Positions 26,831 through 35,879 of a stretch of 41,180 nucleotides of DNA are shown here, piece after piece. Both the position numbers and the translations under genes were made by a program. The notes beneath the pieces were generated by a model. That model worked only from the letters and a program-made list of their open reading frames with translations, searched no databases and was not told where the DNA came from. Each line of letters opens with the position of its first letter. The first letter of the stretch is position 1. The DNA is from Sva-07 sp963717385 (GTDB lineage Bacteria; Actinomycetota; Acidimicrobiia; Acidimicrobiales; Ilumatobacteraceae), in contig CAVQWE010000022.1 of NCBI GenBank assembly GCA_963717385.1, positions 1 through 41,180 on the forward strand, given 5' to 3'.

Positions 26831-27646
26831 TCAGTCCGGCGTGGCGATGTCGACGACCAGCCCGGCATGGTCGCTCGCCCAGACCGGAGCTCCGTCGACG
26901 TCGACCGGGGCGGTGCCAACGAGCGTGGCCGCCACCGGATTGCCAACCGGTTTCGGGCGCGGCCACGAGGTGAGTACGTAGTCGATGCGCCGGTTCGGCC
27001 AGGCGCTGTCGGTGGCATGAGGGTTCTCGCGACACCATGTTGCTCCCGACCCATCACCGACCTGCTCCCATGCGTCCGAGAACACGATCCCGCCAACGCC
27101 CGGCTCGCGTCCGGTCAACATGCGTACCTCGGCGCTGTCGGGGACTGCGTTGAGGTCGGCGCCGATGATCGCTGGGAGGTCGACGGCCGGATCGCCACGC
27201 CACTCTGCGGCAAGTTCCAGCAATCGACGCACCTGGCCCTGTCGGGCTTCGGAGTCGTCGAAGCGGTGATCGAGGTGGGTCGAGGCGACCGGCCACGGCC
27301 CCCACGGGCTTGCGACCGTGGCAGCGACGATCCGGCGGTGGCCCGGCGATCCATCGGCGCGTGGCAGCGCTTCGTCGTGCAGCAGGAGGTTCGGCCAGCG
27401 CGAGAGCACGACGTTGGTGAAGCCGATCTCCGACCGGCCGATCGGTGTGCTGCTCGCCGCGGTGTAACCCAGTTCGGCGCACAAGATGCTGGCCATGCCG
27501 CCGTCACCGTTGGTCTGCGCCCACACTTCCTGCAGGCACAGCACGTCGGGGTTCGCGGCGCGGATCGTGTCGACGATGGCGTGGCGTCGCAGTTCCCACT
27601 CGCCGAAGCGCCACCACAGGTTCCACGTCATCACGCGTAGCGTCAT
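26831..27646 (-). CDS. endonuclease/exonuclease/phosphatase family protein
   Basis: A 271-residue metal-dependent phosphodiesterase of the DNase I-like fold. Motifs: TWNLWW, CLQEVWAQ (catalytic Glu), STHLDHR, IIGADLNAVP, RRIDYVLTS and the closing WASDHAGLVVDI (catalytic Asp-His). It could act on nucleic acid, phosphoinositide-like or other phosphate esters. It lies 37 bases after the amidase gene, probably in the same operon. Confidence 0.88.
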   Translation of the reverse strand: MTLRVMTWNLWWRFGEWELRRHAIVDTIRAANPDVLCLQEVWAQTNGDGGMASILCAELGYTAASSTPIGRSEIGFTNVVLSRWPNLLLHDEALPRADGSPGHRRIVAATVASPWGPWPVASTHLDHRFDDSEARQGQVRRLLELAAEWRGDPAVDLPAIIGADLNAVPDSAEVRMLTGREPGVGGIVFSDAWEQVGDGSGATWCRENPHATDSAWPNRRIDYVLTSWPRPKPVGNPVAATLVGTAPVDVDGAPVWASDHAGLVVDIATPD

Positions 27647-27683
27647 GGCGTCATCTTGGCGTCGTCTCGTCGACCGCAGTACC

Positions 27684-29102
27684 TCAGCCGCCGTAGAGCG
27701 GTGGGATGCGCTCGGCCCACGGAGCCGCTGTTTCGAGCTGGGCGGCCAACCTGATCAGCAGTGCCTCGTCGTCGATGGGCCCGACGAACTGGACACCGAT
27801 GGGAAGGTCGTCGGTACTCCAGTGCAGCGGGAGTGACATCGCTGGTTGTCCGCTCACGTTGAACTGGGCGGTGAACTGCAAGATGCTCGTGAGTCGCTCG
27901 GTGCCGAGCTCGGGGTCGCTCAGCCACCCGATCGGTGGTGGTGGCACCGCGATCACCGGGCTCACGAGCACATCGAAATCGTCCCACCACGCCTGAAGTC
28001 GCCGAGACCAGGCGTGTACCCAATTGACCGATGCGATGTAGTCAGCAGCAGGCACCGCCGCTCCGAGCGACCCCATCAACCAGTTGGCTGCCTCGACGTC
28101 GGTCTCGGTGATCGGTCGGCCGATCGCCTTGCCCATGTCGGCGAAGTCGACGGCGGTGGCGACGGCCACGATCGTGACGAAATGGCGGGAGAACTCGTCG
28201 TCGAAGAACGCCGCGGGCTGGGCGAATTCGACATCGTGGCCGAGCGATTCGAGGAGTGCACCAGCAGATTCGACGGCGGCCACGCATTCGGGGTCGGTTC
28301 GTACGCCCGCATGTGACGGCGCGAGCCCAATGCGGAGGCGGCCCGGTTCGATGCCGACCTCATCAGCGAATGGGCGCGTCGGGGGAGAAGCGACGTAGGG
28401 GTCGCCGGTGCGGCGCCCGGAAACGACATCGAGCATCGCAGCGGTGTCGCGGACCGATCGCGAGACCACTCCGTCGGTGGTTGCGCCGGCCCACCCCTCA
28501 CCGACCCGTGGCCCCTGCGAGATCCGGCCGCGACTCGGCTTGAGTCCGACCAGTCCGCACTCGCTCGCTGGTACCCGGATCGAACCACCGCCATCGCTGG
28601 CATGCGCCATCGGCACCATCCCCGCAGCCACGGCTGCGGCGGAGCCTCCCGAGGAGCCGCCGGTGGAGTGATCGGTGTTCCACGGGTTGCGGCTCGCCCC
28701 GAACGCCTCGGGTTCGGTGGTGACCGTGCCGCCGAGTTCGGGCGTGTTGGTGCGGCCGAGGGTGATGAATCCGGCCCCCCGGATCGACTCGTAGAGATAC
28801 GAATCGGTGGTGGCGCGGACGTCGGCGTCCTTGAGGGCTTGATTGCCGAGTGTGTGCGGCTCGCCGGCCATCTCGCAACCGAGGTCCTTGACCAGGAATG
28901 GCACACCCCGGAACGGACCGTCCGGCACGGCGCCCTGGGCCTCGGCTCGAGCTGCTTCGAATCGTTCGTGGATGACGGCGTTGATCGTGGGGTTGTGTCG
29001 TTCGACCCGGGCGATCGCCTCGTCGACGAGTTCGCCAGGCGAGGCCTGACCTGAACGTACGAGCGCTGCGAGCGCTGTGGCATCTGGAAGCGCGGTGGAC
29101 AT
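27684..29102 (-). CDS. amidase (amidase-signature family)
   Basis: A 472-residue Ser-Ser-Lys hydrolase. The catalytic Lys is in PFLVKDLG, the cis-Ser in the Gly/Ser-rich STGGSSGGSAAAVAAGM, and the nucleophilic Ser in SDGGGSIRVPASECGLVGLK. The C-terminal part ends NVSGQPAMSLPLHW with PIGVQFVG, as in simple amidases and not GatA. The amide substrate is not predictable. It starts at ATG 29102, ten bases after the UspA gene, indicating co-transcription. Confidence 0.92.
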   Translation of the reverse strand: MSTALPDATALAALVRSGQASPGELVDEAIARVERHNPTINAVIHERFEAARAEAQGAVPDGPFRGVPFLVKDLGCEMAGEPHTLGNQALKDADVRATTDSYLYESIRGAGFITLGRTNTPELGGTVTTEPEAFGASRNPWNTDHSTGGSSGGSAAAVAAGMVPMAHASDGGGSIRVPASECGLVGLKPSRGRISQGPRVGEGWAGATTDGVVSRSVRDTAAMLDVVSGRRTGDPYVASPPTRPFADEVGIEPGRLRIGLAPSHAGVRTDPECVAAVESAGALLESLGHDVEFAQPAAFFDDEFSRHFVTIVAVATAVDFADMGKAIGRPITETDVEAANWLMGSLGAAVPAADYIASVNWVHAWSRRLQAWWDDFDVLVSPVIAVPPPPIGWLSDPELGTERLTSILQFTAQFNVSGQPAMSLPLHWSTDDLPIGVQFVGPIDDEALLIRLAAQLETAAPWAERIPPLYGG

Positions 29103-29112
29103 CGGTGACTCC

Positions 29113-29548
29113 TCAGTCGGTGTGAACGATCAAGATGGAACGGTCGGCGTGGTGAGCGCACCGGCTCGACACGCTCCCGAGCAGGAAACGACGCGCTCCG
29201 TGAATTCCTCGGCTACCGACGACCAAGAGGTCGGCGTGGAGTTCTTCGCACAGCGACAGCGAGCGCGTCGGCAGGGTCGCCCGAGAGCTGGTGGGTGACT
29301 GCCTGCGCTCCGGCGGTGGTGGCGATCTTGCTGGCCGACTCGAGCGCGGCCTCGGTTGCCTGACCGGTTGCTGTGCTCCACTCGGCGCTGGCGACGATCA
29401 TGTCGGGGGCCACCATCATCGGCACCGACGGAGTCACCATCGCCACATGGAGTTGTGCTCCGGTGGCCGCTGCGAGACGAGCGGCGTGCTCGACCGCCTT
29501 CTCGGCGGTGGCCGAGCCATCGGTTCCCACCACGATCGTGTCGTACAT
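29113..29548 (-). CDS. universal stress protein UspA family (one +1 frame change)
   Basis: A single-domain UspA protein of about 144 residues after correction. The N-terminal strand and loop YDTIVVGTDGSATAEKAVEHA are in the first frame. At about 29251 one extra base moves the reading; the second frame gives CEELHADLLVVGSRGIHG and the ATP-binding pattern G-x2-G-x9-G-S, ending IVHTD. The ATP motif is only seen across the shift, so the gene was recently intact or is misread. It sits between acyl-CoA dehydrogenase (58 bases) and amidase (10 bases). Confidence 0.87.
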
Positions 29549-29606
29549 GTTCGCCCCGTTCCCCTCGTCGAATGACCTGCGGAACCGTAGCAATACGGCG
29601 AGGGCG

Positions 29607-30713
29607 TCAGCGAGGTTCGCGGGGGAGTCCCAGCACCCGTTCGCCGAGAATGTTGCGCATGATGTTCGAGGTGCCACCCATGATCGTGTAACCGGGTGCG
29701 TAGACGATCCCATGGGTGACGTCGTTCCAGAGCATGGCGTCGGCGCCGAACATGGCCGCCACGAACTCGGCCACCCTGATCTCGTGTTCGGTGCAGAAAC
29801 ACTTCGTGGCTGCCGAGAAGCCGGTGGGGGCCTGGCGAAGCACTTCGCGGGTCACCAGGATCCGGCCGATGCGGTACCCGGTTTCGATCGCTGCGATCTC
29901 CTGTCGTACCCGAGGATCGGTCCGGTCGGCGCGTTCGAGTGCGAGTTCGTAGAGCGCCTGGTTCGACACCAGGCGGTCGATTCCGCCTCGTTCGTGTTCG
30001 AGTTGTGCCATGGTCTGCTTGAAGGCGTTGCCCTCGACGCCGACCAAGTTGGCCACCGGCACACGAACGTCGGTGAACCACACCTCGCAGAAGTGGCGGT
30101 TGGTGGTCATGTCGGTGATCGGGCGCACCTCGATGCCGGGGGTGTCCATCGGCACGATCACTTCGCTGATCCCCCGGTGAGGTGGCCCGTCGGCGTCGGT
30201 TCGGCAGATCAGGTAGCAGTAGTCGGCCAGTTCGCCGAAGCTCGTCCAGATCTTCTGGCCGTTGATCACGAAATCGTCGCCGTCGCGCACGGCGCTCGTG
30301 ACGAGCGAGGCGAGGTCGGACCCGGAGTCGGGTTCGGACATCCCGATACACCACGTGGTCTCGCCGGAGAGGATCCCGGGGAGAAACTCGGCCTGCTGGT
30401 CGGGTGTGCCGTAGTGGATCAGCGTGGGGCCCATCTGGCGGTCGGCGAACCACATCGCCGCGATCGGTGCACCAGCGGCGATCAGTTCCTCGCCGACGAT
30501 CAGGCGGTTGATCGCCGGCTGGCCACCACCGCCGAATTCGGTCGGCCAGGTCATCCCGATCCAGCCGTGGGCGGCCATCTCCGTGGCGAAGTCCTTCGAG
30601 AACCCGTTGATCCACGAGTCGTTGTGCCGCCCGTATCGCTCGACTGCTTCGGTGGCGATCTTGCGTGCGTGTGCGCGGAGGGCGGTTTGCTCGGGGGTCC
30701 AGTCGAAGTCCAT
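29607..30713 (-). CDS. acyl-CoA dehydrogenase family protein
   Basis: A 368-residue flavoenzyme for alpha,beta-oxidation of an acyl-CoA. The N-terminal domain opens MDFDWTPEQTALRAHAR, with GMTWPTEFGGGGQ; the middle domain has CIGMSEPDSGSDLASL and INGQKIWTS; the C-terminus has PGYTIMGGTSNIMRNILGE. In the slot where many members carry the catalytic Glu (YEGT) this protein has GGT, so the base is elsewhere or a partner subunit supplies it. The ATG at 30713 is preferred; TAACCT eight bases upstream fits a near-leaderless start. Divergent from icd. Confidence 0.9.
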   Translation of the reverse strand: MDFDWTPEQTALRAHARKIATEAVERYGRHNDSWINGFSKDFATEMAAHGWIGMTWPTEFGGGGQPAINRLIVGEELIAAGAPIAAMWFADRQMGPTLIHYGTPDQQAEFLPGILSGETTWCIGMSEPDSGSDLASLVTSAVRDGDDFVINGQKIWTSFGELADYCYLICRTDADGPPHRGISEVIVPMDTPGIEVRPITDMTTNRHFCEVWFTDVRVPVANLVGVEGNAFKQTMAQLEHERGGIDRLVSNQALYELALERADRTDPRVRQEIAAIETGYRIGRILVTREVLRQAPTGFSAATKCFCTEHEIRVAEFVAAMFGADAMLWNDVTHGIVYAPGYTIMGGTSNIMRNILGERVLGLPREPR

Positions 30714-30779
30714 CGATGGCGAGGTTAGAGGGTGCAGCACCGGGCATTCCTGTGGAGCCGTGATGGCGTCGATGTATGG

Positions 30780-30801
30780 TGTAGACAAGTTGTAGACAAG
30801 T
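30780..30801. promoter_or_regulatory. tandem TGTAGACAAGT with a TTGTnnACAA palindrome
   Basis: Two exact 11-base copies (30780-30790, 30791-30801) lie between the divergent acyl-CoA dehydrogenase and icd genes. Their junction makes TTGT-AG-ACAA (30790-30799), the shape of GntR/FadR-family operators, and the upstream copy gives a second near-match (GTGTAGACAA) one helical turn away. Confidence 0.5.
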
Positions 30802-30822
30802 CGACCCACGAACAGGTGCCCC

Positions 30823-33054
30823 ATGAGCGAGAACGCGTCCACCATCATTTACACCATCACCGACGAAGCCCCGGCGCTCGCCACGTATTCGTTGCTGCCG
30901 GTCATCGAGGCCTTTGCCGGTGCCGCAGGGGTTGGCGTCGACACGCGCGACATCTCCCTGGCTGGGCGCATCATCGCGACGTTCCCCGAGCGGCTCAGCG
31001 ACGACCAGCGCATCGGTGATGCGCTTGCCGAATTGGGCGAACTCGCCCTCACGCCCGAGGCCAACATCATCAAACTGCCCAACATCTCGGCGTCGGTGCC
31101 GCAGATGAAGGCAGCCATCGCCGAGCTGCAGGCTCAGGGCTACGACATCCCCGACTACCCCGACGAGCCGACCACGCCGGAAGAGACCGAGATCCGTGGT
31201 CGCTACGGCACCGTGATGGGATCGGCCGTCAACCCGGTGTTGCGCCAGGGCAACTCCGATCGTCGTGCCCCCAAAGCGGTCAAGGACTACGCGAAGTCGC
31301 ACCCGCACTCGATGGGCGCCTGGTCGAGCGACTCCAAGACCCACGTTTCCACGATGGGCCAGCACGACTTCCGGGCCAACGAGCAGTCGATCACCGTCGC
31401 AGCCGATGGTGCGGTGCGCATCGAACACGTCGGCGCCGACGGCGCCATCACCGTGCTGAAGGAGTCCGTCCCGGTGCTCGCCGGCGAAGTGATCGACTCC
31501 ACCTCGATGAACGTCGCCGCGCTGCGTTCGTTCCTCGCCGCCGAGATCGCCGAGGCCAAGCAACAGGGTGTCCTGTTCTCGCTGCACCTCAAGGCCACGA
31601 TGATGAAGGTGTCCGACCCGATCATCTTCGGTCACGCCGTCGAGGTGTTCTTCGCCGACGTGTTCGCGAAGCACGGCGATGCAATCGCCGCAGCCGGTGG
31701 CGACCCCCGCAACGGTTGGGCGAGCGTGCTCAGCGCCGTCGAGTCGCTGCCCGCCGACCAGCGCGCTGCTGTCGAGGCCGACATCGCGGCCGCCTACGAG
31801 GCCGGACCCGACCTTGCGATGGTCGACTCCGACAAGGGGATCACCAACCTGCACGTGCCGAGCGACGTCATCGTCGACGCCTCGATGCCGGCGATGATCC
31901 GCACGTCAGGCCAGATGTGGAACGCGGCCGGCGAGCAGCAAGATGCCAAGGCCGTCATTCCCGACAGCAGCTACGCCGGCGTGTACCAGACCGTCATCGA
32001 AGACTGCATCGCCAACGGCGCCTACGACCCCTCCACGATGGGCAGCGTCCCGAACGTCGGCCTGATGGCACAGAAGGCCGAAGAGTACGGCAGCCACGAC
32101 AAGACGTTCGAGGCGCCATCGGCCGGAATCATCCGCGTGGTCGACGCGAGCTCCGGTGACACCTTGATGGAGCAGGCCGTGCAGACCCACGACCTCTTCC
32201 GCATGTGCCAGGTCAAAGACGAGCCGATTCGCGATTGGGTTCGCCTCGCCGTCGATCGGGCCCGGGCAACCGGTGCGCCGGCGGTGTTCTGGCTCGACTC
32301 GACCCGGGCGCACGACGCGCAGCTGATCACCAAGGTCAACCAGTACCTCGGCGACCACGACCTGTCCGGGCTCGAGATCGAGATCCTGGCGCCGGCGGTT
32401 GCCACCCAGTTCTCGATCGATCGGGCACGCAAGGGTCTCGACACGATCTCCGTCACCGGCAATGTGCTGCGCGACTACCTGACCGACCTGTTCCCGATCC
32501 TCGAATTGGGCACCAGCGCCAAGATGTTGTCGATCGTGCCGTTGCTCAACGGCGGTGGACTGTTCGAGACGGGCGCCGGCGGGTCGGCGCCCAAGCACGT
32601 GCAACAGCTCGTGAAGGAGAACTACCTGCGATGGGACTCGCTCGGTGAGTTCTTGGCCCTCGCCGTCTCGTTCGAGCACTTGGCGAACGTCACCGGCAAC
32701 GCCAGGGCACAGATCCTCGCGGACACGCTCGACACCGCAACCGGTCAGCTCCTCGAGAACGGCAAGTCGCCGGCTCGTCGTCTCGGTCAGATCGACAACC
32801 GTGGCAGCCACTTCTACATCGCGCTCTACTGGGCTCAGGCACTCGCCGCACAAACCGCTGACGCCGAACTGGCCGCACGGTTCGCTCCGATCGCCGCCGA
32901 ATTGGCGTCGAACGAGCAGACCATCGTCGACGAACTGCTCGCTGTGCAGGGCCAGCCGGCCGACATCGGTGGCTACTACGCCCCTGACGTCGCCAAGGTC
33001 ACCGAGGTGATGCGCCCGAGCCGCACGTTCAACGCCGCCATCGACGCAATGTGA
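30823..33054 (+). CDS. icd: NADP-dependent isocitrate dehydrogenase, monomeric type
   Basis: TCA-cycle enzyme converting isocitrate to 2-oxoglutarate with NADPH formation. The 743-residue length is that of the monomeric class, not of the 400-residue dimeric class. Class-specific segments are present: NPVLRQGNSDRRAP, KSHPHSMGAWSSDSKTHV (substrate loop), SLHLKATMMKVSDPI and LDSTRAHD. ATG 30823 gives the family's usual start. The gene converges on gltA across a hairpin, so two TCA enzymes are adjacent but on opposite strands. Intact. Confidence 0.97.
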   Translation: MSENASTIIYTITDEAPALATYSLLPVIEAFAGAAGVGVDTRDISLAGRIIATFPERLSDDQRIGDALAELGELALTPEANIIKLPNISASVPQMKAAIAELQAQGYDIPDYPDEPTTPEETEIRGRYGTVMGSAVNPVLRQGNSDRRAPKAVKDYAKSHPHSMGAWSSDSKTHVSTMGQHDFRANEQSITVAADGAVRIEHVGADGAITVLKESVPVLAGEVIDSTSMNVAALRSFLAAEIAEAKQQGVLFSLHLKATMMKVSDPIIFGHAVEVFFADVFAKHGDAIAAAGGDPRNGWASVLSAVESLPADQRAAVEADIAAAYEAGPDLAMVDSDKGITNLHVPSDVIVDASMPAMIRTSGQMWNAAGEQQDAKAVIPDSSYAGVYQTVIEDCIANGAYDPSTMGSVPNVGLMAQKAEEYGSHDKTFEAPSAGIIRVVDASSGDTLMEQAVQTHDLFRMCQVKDEPIRDWVRLAVDRARATGAPAVFWLDSTRAHDAQLITKVNQYLGDHDLSGLEIEILAPAVATQFSIDRARKGLDTISVTGNVLRDYLTDLFPILELGTSAKMLSIVPLLNGGGLFETGAGGSAPKHVQQLVKENYLRWDSLGEFLALAVSFEHLANVTGNARAQILADTLDTATGQLLENGKSPARRLGQIDNRGSHFYIALYWAQALAAQTADAELAARFAPIAAELASNEQTIVDELLAVQGQPADIGGYYAPDVAKVTEVMRPSRTFNAAIDAM

Positions 33055-33082
33055 TCACCCCAGGGGTCTGACCCCTGGGTGA
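33055..33082. terminator. bidirectional hairpin between icd and gltA
   Basis: TCACCC/AGGGG arms (33055-33068 with 33070-33082) pair over about 13 bases with one bulged C. It starts at the base after the icd stop. A second 7-bp stem (ACCGCTG/CAGCGGT) overlaps the gltA stop. Confidence 0.65.
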
Positions 33083-33097
33083 TGACCGCTGGTGCGA

Positions 33098-34363
33098 TCA
33101 GCGGTTGACGATGGGGACGTAGTTGCGCTCGTCGGGGCCCGCGTACCACTGACGTGGCCTCGAGATCTTCTGAGCGGGATCGTTCAACAGCTCCTGCCAG
33201 TGCGCCAGCCAGCCCGACATGCGCGGGATGGCGAACAACACGGTGAACATCTCGACCGGGAAGCCCATGGCCTGGTAGATCAGGCCCGAGTAGAAGTCGA
33301 CGTTCGGGTAGAGCTTGCGGTCGACGAAGTACGGGTCGGACAGCGCTGCTTCTTCGAGCGCCAGGGCGATGTCGAGCAGCGGGTTCTTTCCGGTCACTTC
33401 GAACACGTCGTAGGCGGCCTGCTTGATGATGGTCGCACGGGGGTCGTAGTTCTTGTAGACCCGATGGCCGAAGCCCATCAGGCGTCCTTCGCCGGCCTTG
33501 ACCGAGTCGATGAACGCCGGAACGTTCTCGATCGAGCCGATGTCGGTGAGCATGCGGATCACGGCTTCGTTGGCACCACCGTGGAGCGGGCCGTAGAGCG
33601 CTGCGGCAGCGCCGGCGGCCGACGAGTAGGGATCGGCATGGCTGGAACCGATGACGCGCATTGCGGTGGTGCCACAGTTCTGCTCGTGGTCGGCGTGGAG
33701 GATGAAGAGCACTTCCATCGCCCGTTCGAGCACGGGATCGACCTCGTAGTCGCCGATCTTCCACATCATGTTCAAGAAGTTCGCCGGGTACGACAGGTCG
33801 TTGCTCGGTGCGTTGAACGGCAGGCCGACCGAGAAGCGGTAACACATCGCGGCGATCGTTGGGGCCTTGGCGATCAGGCGCAGGATCTGGCGATCTCGCT
33901 GTGCGGGATCGTCGATGTCCTTGGCGCCTTCGTAGAACGTGCCGAGCGCGGCCACGGCCGAGGTGAACATGCCCATCGGGTGCGCGTTGTAGTGGAATCC
34001 GTCGACGAACCGCTTGCGCATGTTCTCGTGGATGAACGTGTGATGGGTGACGTCGTGGGCCCATGCGTCGTGCTGCTCTTTGTTCGGCAGCTCGCCGTTC
34101 AAGAGGAGGTAGGCGACTTCGAGATACGACGAGTGCTCAGCGAGTTGCTCGATCGGGTAGCCGCCGTAGCGCAGGATGCCGGCATCACCATCGAGGTACG
34201 TGATCGCCGACTTGCACGACGCCGTCGACAAGTAGGCCGGGTCGTAACAGTAGAGCGACGGGTCGAGCTCGCGCAGCGCCGACGACGGAAAGACTCCGCC
34301 TTCAATCGGGACGGTGACGGTCTTTCCGGTGCGGTCGTCGGTGATGGTGATGGTCTCGGGCAC
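33098..34363 (-). CDS. gltA: citrate synthase
   Basis: Condenses acetyl-CoA with oxaloacetate in the first step of the TCA cycle. The 421-residue length fits the type II (hexameric, NADH-sensitive type) group. Catalytic residues are in GPLHGGANEAVIRML (His), GFGHRVYKNYDPRA (His) and NVDFYSGLIYQAMG (Asp). GTG 34363 is preceded by GAGAGGAAG at good spacing, which decides the start. It lies 129 bases downstream of the carboxylase gene, room for its own promoter. Intact. Confidence 0.96.
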   Translation of the reverse strand: MPETITITDDRTGKTVTVPIEGGVFPSSALRELDPSLYCYDPAYLSTASCKSAITYLDGDAGILRYGGYPIEQLAEHSSYLEVAYLLLNGELPNKEQHDAWAHDVTHHTFIHENMRKRFVDGFHYNAHPMGMFTSAVAALGTFYEGAKDIDDPAQRDRQILRLIAKAPTIAAMCYRFSVGLPFNAPSNDLSYPANFLNMMWKIGDYEVDPVLERAMEVLFILHADHEQNCGTTAMRVIGSSHADPYSSAAGAAAALYGPLHGGANEAVIRMLTDIGSIENVPAFIDSVKAGEGRLMGFGHRVYKNYDPRATIIKQAAYDVFEVTGKNPLLDIALALEEAALSDPYFVDRKLYPNVDFYSGLIYQAMGFPVEMFTVLFAIPRMSGWLAHWQELLNDPAQKISRPRQWYAGPDERNYVPIVNR

Positions 34364-34492
34364 GTGGCTTCCTCTCGTGGCGCGAACGATGGGGGTGATG
34401 GTGCCGGAGGTTCCTCCCCGGCCGCCAGGCCACGTTAGTGCCGAAGGTGTGCCCGTCCCGCAACCGGCTGCCGTCTGCGGGCGGATGTCGGT

Positions 34493-35851
34493 TCAGAGTG
34501 GGCTGTTGCCGTGCTTGCGTCCAGCGAGCAGCTCACGCTTGTCGGCGAGCGTTGCGAGCGCTGCGGCGATCTCGGCCCTCGTGTCGGCCGGGTCGATCAC
34601 CGCATCGACGAGCCCCCGATCAGCGGCGACGTATGGGTTGAGCAGGCGCTCGGCGTAGTCGGCCTCGAACTCCGCGCGCTCCTGCGGAGTTGCACGCCGC
34701 TGCAGGATTGCCGCTGCCTGGCCGGCACCCATCACGGCGAGCTCGGCCCACGGCCATGCCAGACACAGGTCGTTGCCCATCGTCTTGGAGTCCATCACGA
34801 TGTAGGCGCCGCCGTAGCTCTTGCGCAGGATCACGCAGATGCGCGGCACGGTGGCCCGGGCATAGGCGTACACGAGTTGGGCACCGTGGCGGATCATGCC
34901 GCGCCACTCGAGGTCTTTGCCGGGATAGAAGCCTGGCGTGTCGACGAGGGTGATGATCGGGACGTTGAACGCGTCGCAGAGTGCGACGAAACGGGCCGCC
35001 TTCTGCGATGCCGGTATGTCGAGTGTGCCTGCCAGGACCATTGGCTGGTTGGCGACGATCCCCACCGGACGACCATCGATGGTGGCAAAGGCCGTCACGA
35101 CGTTGGCCGCCCACCGGTCGCGCAACTCGAGCATCGAGTCCTCGTCGACGATTGCCGCAGCAACCTTGCGGACGTCGTAGCTGCCCGTGGATGTCGGCGG
35201 GATCAGTTCGCCGGCTTCTGGACACGATCGATCGAACGGGTCGTCGACGACGGTTCGTGGCGGCTCGGCGTCGACGTGGTCGGGGAGGTAGGCGAGCAAC
35301 TGGCCGACCATGTCGACGGCTGCAGGTCGGTCGGCCACGACAGCGGTGGCAACCCCGGTGTACCTCGCATGGTGGGCGGCCCCGCCCAACTCGTCGACAC
35401 CGATGGCGACGCCAGTGAACTGCTCGACCATGGTCGGGCCGTTCACGAACGCGTAGCTGCTCTCGGTCATCACGGTCAGATCGGCGATGCCGAGCAGCAG
35501 TGCAGGGCCCGACACCGCAGGACCCGACACGATGACCGCGGTCGGCACCACGCCTGAGCAGGCAGCCAGTGCTGCAGCGACCCGCCCCCACGCATGCAGC
35601 GCCGGCACTCCCTCGTTGATGTCTGCGCCTGACGTCGACAGCACGAACACCAACGGGATGTGCTGTCTGCGGGCGGCGTCGGCCGCAGCGGTGAGTTGTT
35701 CCGAACTTGCGCTGGTCAGGCTGGTGGGGCGGTCGTCCTCGGCGAATTCGGCCCACACCACGTCACGGCCATCGAGATCGCGAATCGTCACTCGGACGTC
35801 ACTCGGCGTGAGGTTCGTGAGCGCGAAGTGGGTCGGGGCGACGCCGTTCAT
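34493..35851 (-). CDS. acyl-CoA carboxylase carboxyltransferase (beta) subunit
   Basis: A 452-residue member of the AccD/PccB family that moves carboxyl from biotin to an acyl-CoA. Two crotonase-like halves are visible; the second has GIVANQPMVLAGTLDIPASQ, ITLVDTPGFYPGKDLEWRGM, LRKSYGGAYIVMDSKTMG and the oxyanion segment AVMGAGQAA. The N-terminal half is shorter and more diverged than in the 510-residue PccB proteins. No biotin or biotin carboxylase subunit is in the window. It lies 28 bases after the LysR gene. Malonyl-, propionyl- or geranyl-type substrates cannot be distinguished. Confidence 0.87.
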   Translation of the reverse strand: MNGVAPTHFALTNLTPSDVRVTIRDLDGRDVVWAEFAEDDRPTSLTSASSEQLTAAADAARRQHIPLVFVLSTSGADINEGVPALHAWGRVAAALAACSGVVPTAVIVSGPAVSGPALLLGIADLTVMTESSYAFVNGPTMVEQFTGVAIGVDELGGAAHHARYTGVATAVVADRPAAVDMVGQLLAYLPDHVDAEPPRTVVDDPFDRSCPEAGELIPPTSTGSYDVRKVAAAIVDEDSMLELRDRWAANVVTAFATIDGRPVGIVANQPMVLAGTLDIPASQKAARFVALCDAFNVPIITLVDTPGFYPGKDLEWRGMIRHGAQLVYAYARATVPRICVILRKSYGGAYIVMDSKTMGNDLCLAWPWAELAVMGAGQAAAILQRRATPQERAEFEADYAERLLNPYVAADRGLVDAVIDPADTRAEIAAALATLADKRELLAGRKHGNSPL

Positions 35852-35879
35852 CGATGCGGACAGTAACGCGGCCAGCTGA

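Noticed and set aside
29434..31854. 806-residue leftward ORF across the acyl-CoA dehydrogenase and icd genes
   Set aside because: Shadow of two real genes in GC-rich DNA; Arg/His-rich with no domain.
33092..34438. 448-residue rightward ORF opposite gltA
   Set aside because: Antisense shadow of a complete citrate synthase gene; no recognisable motifs.
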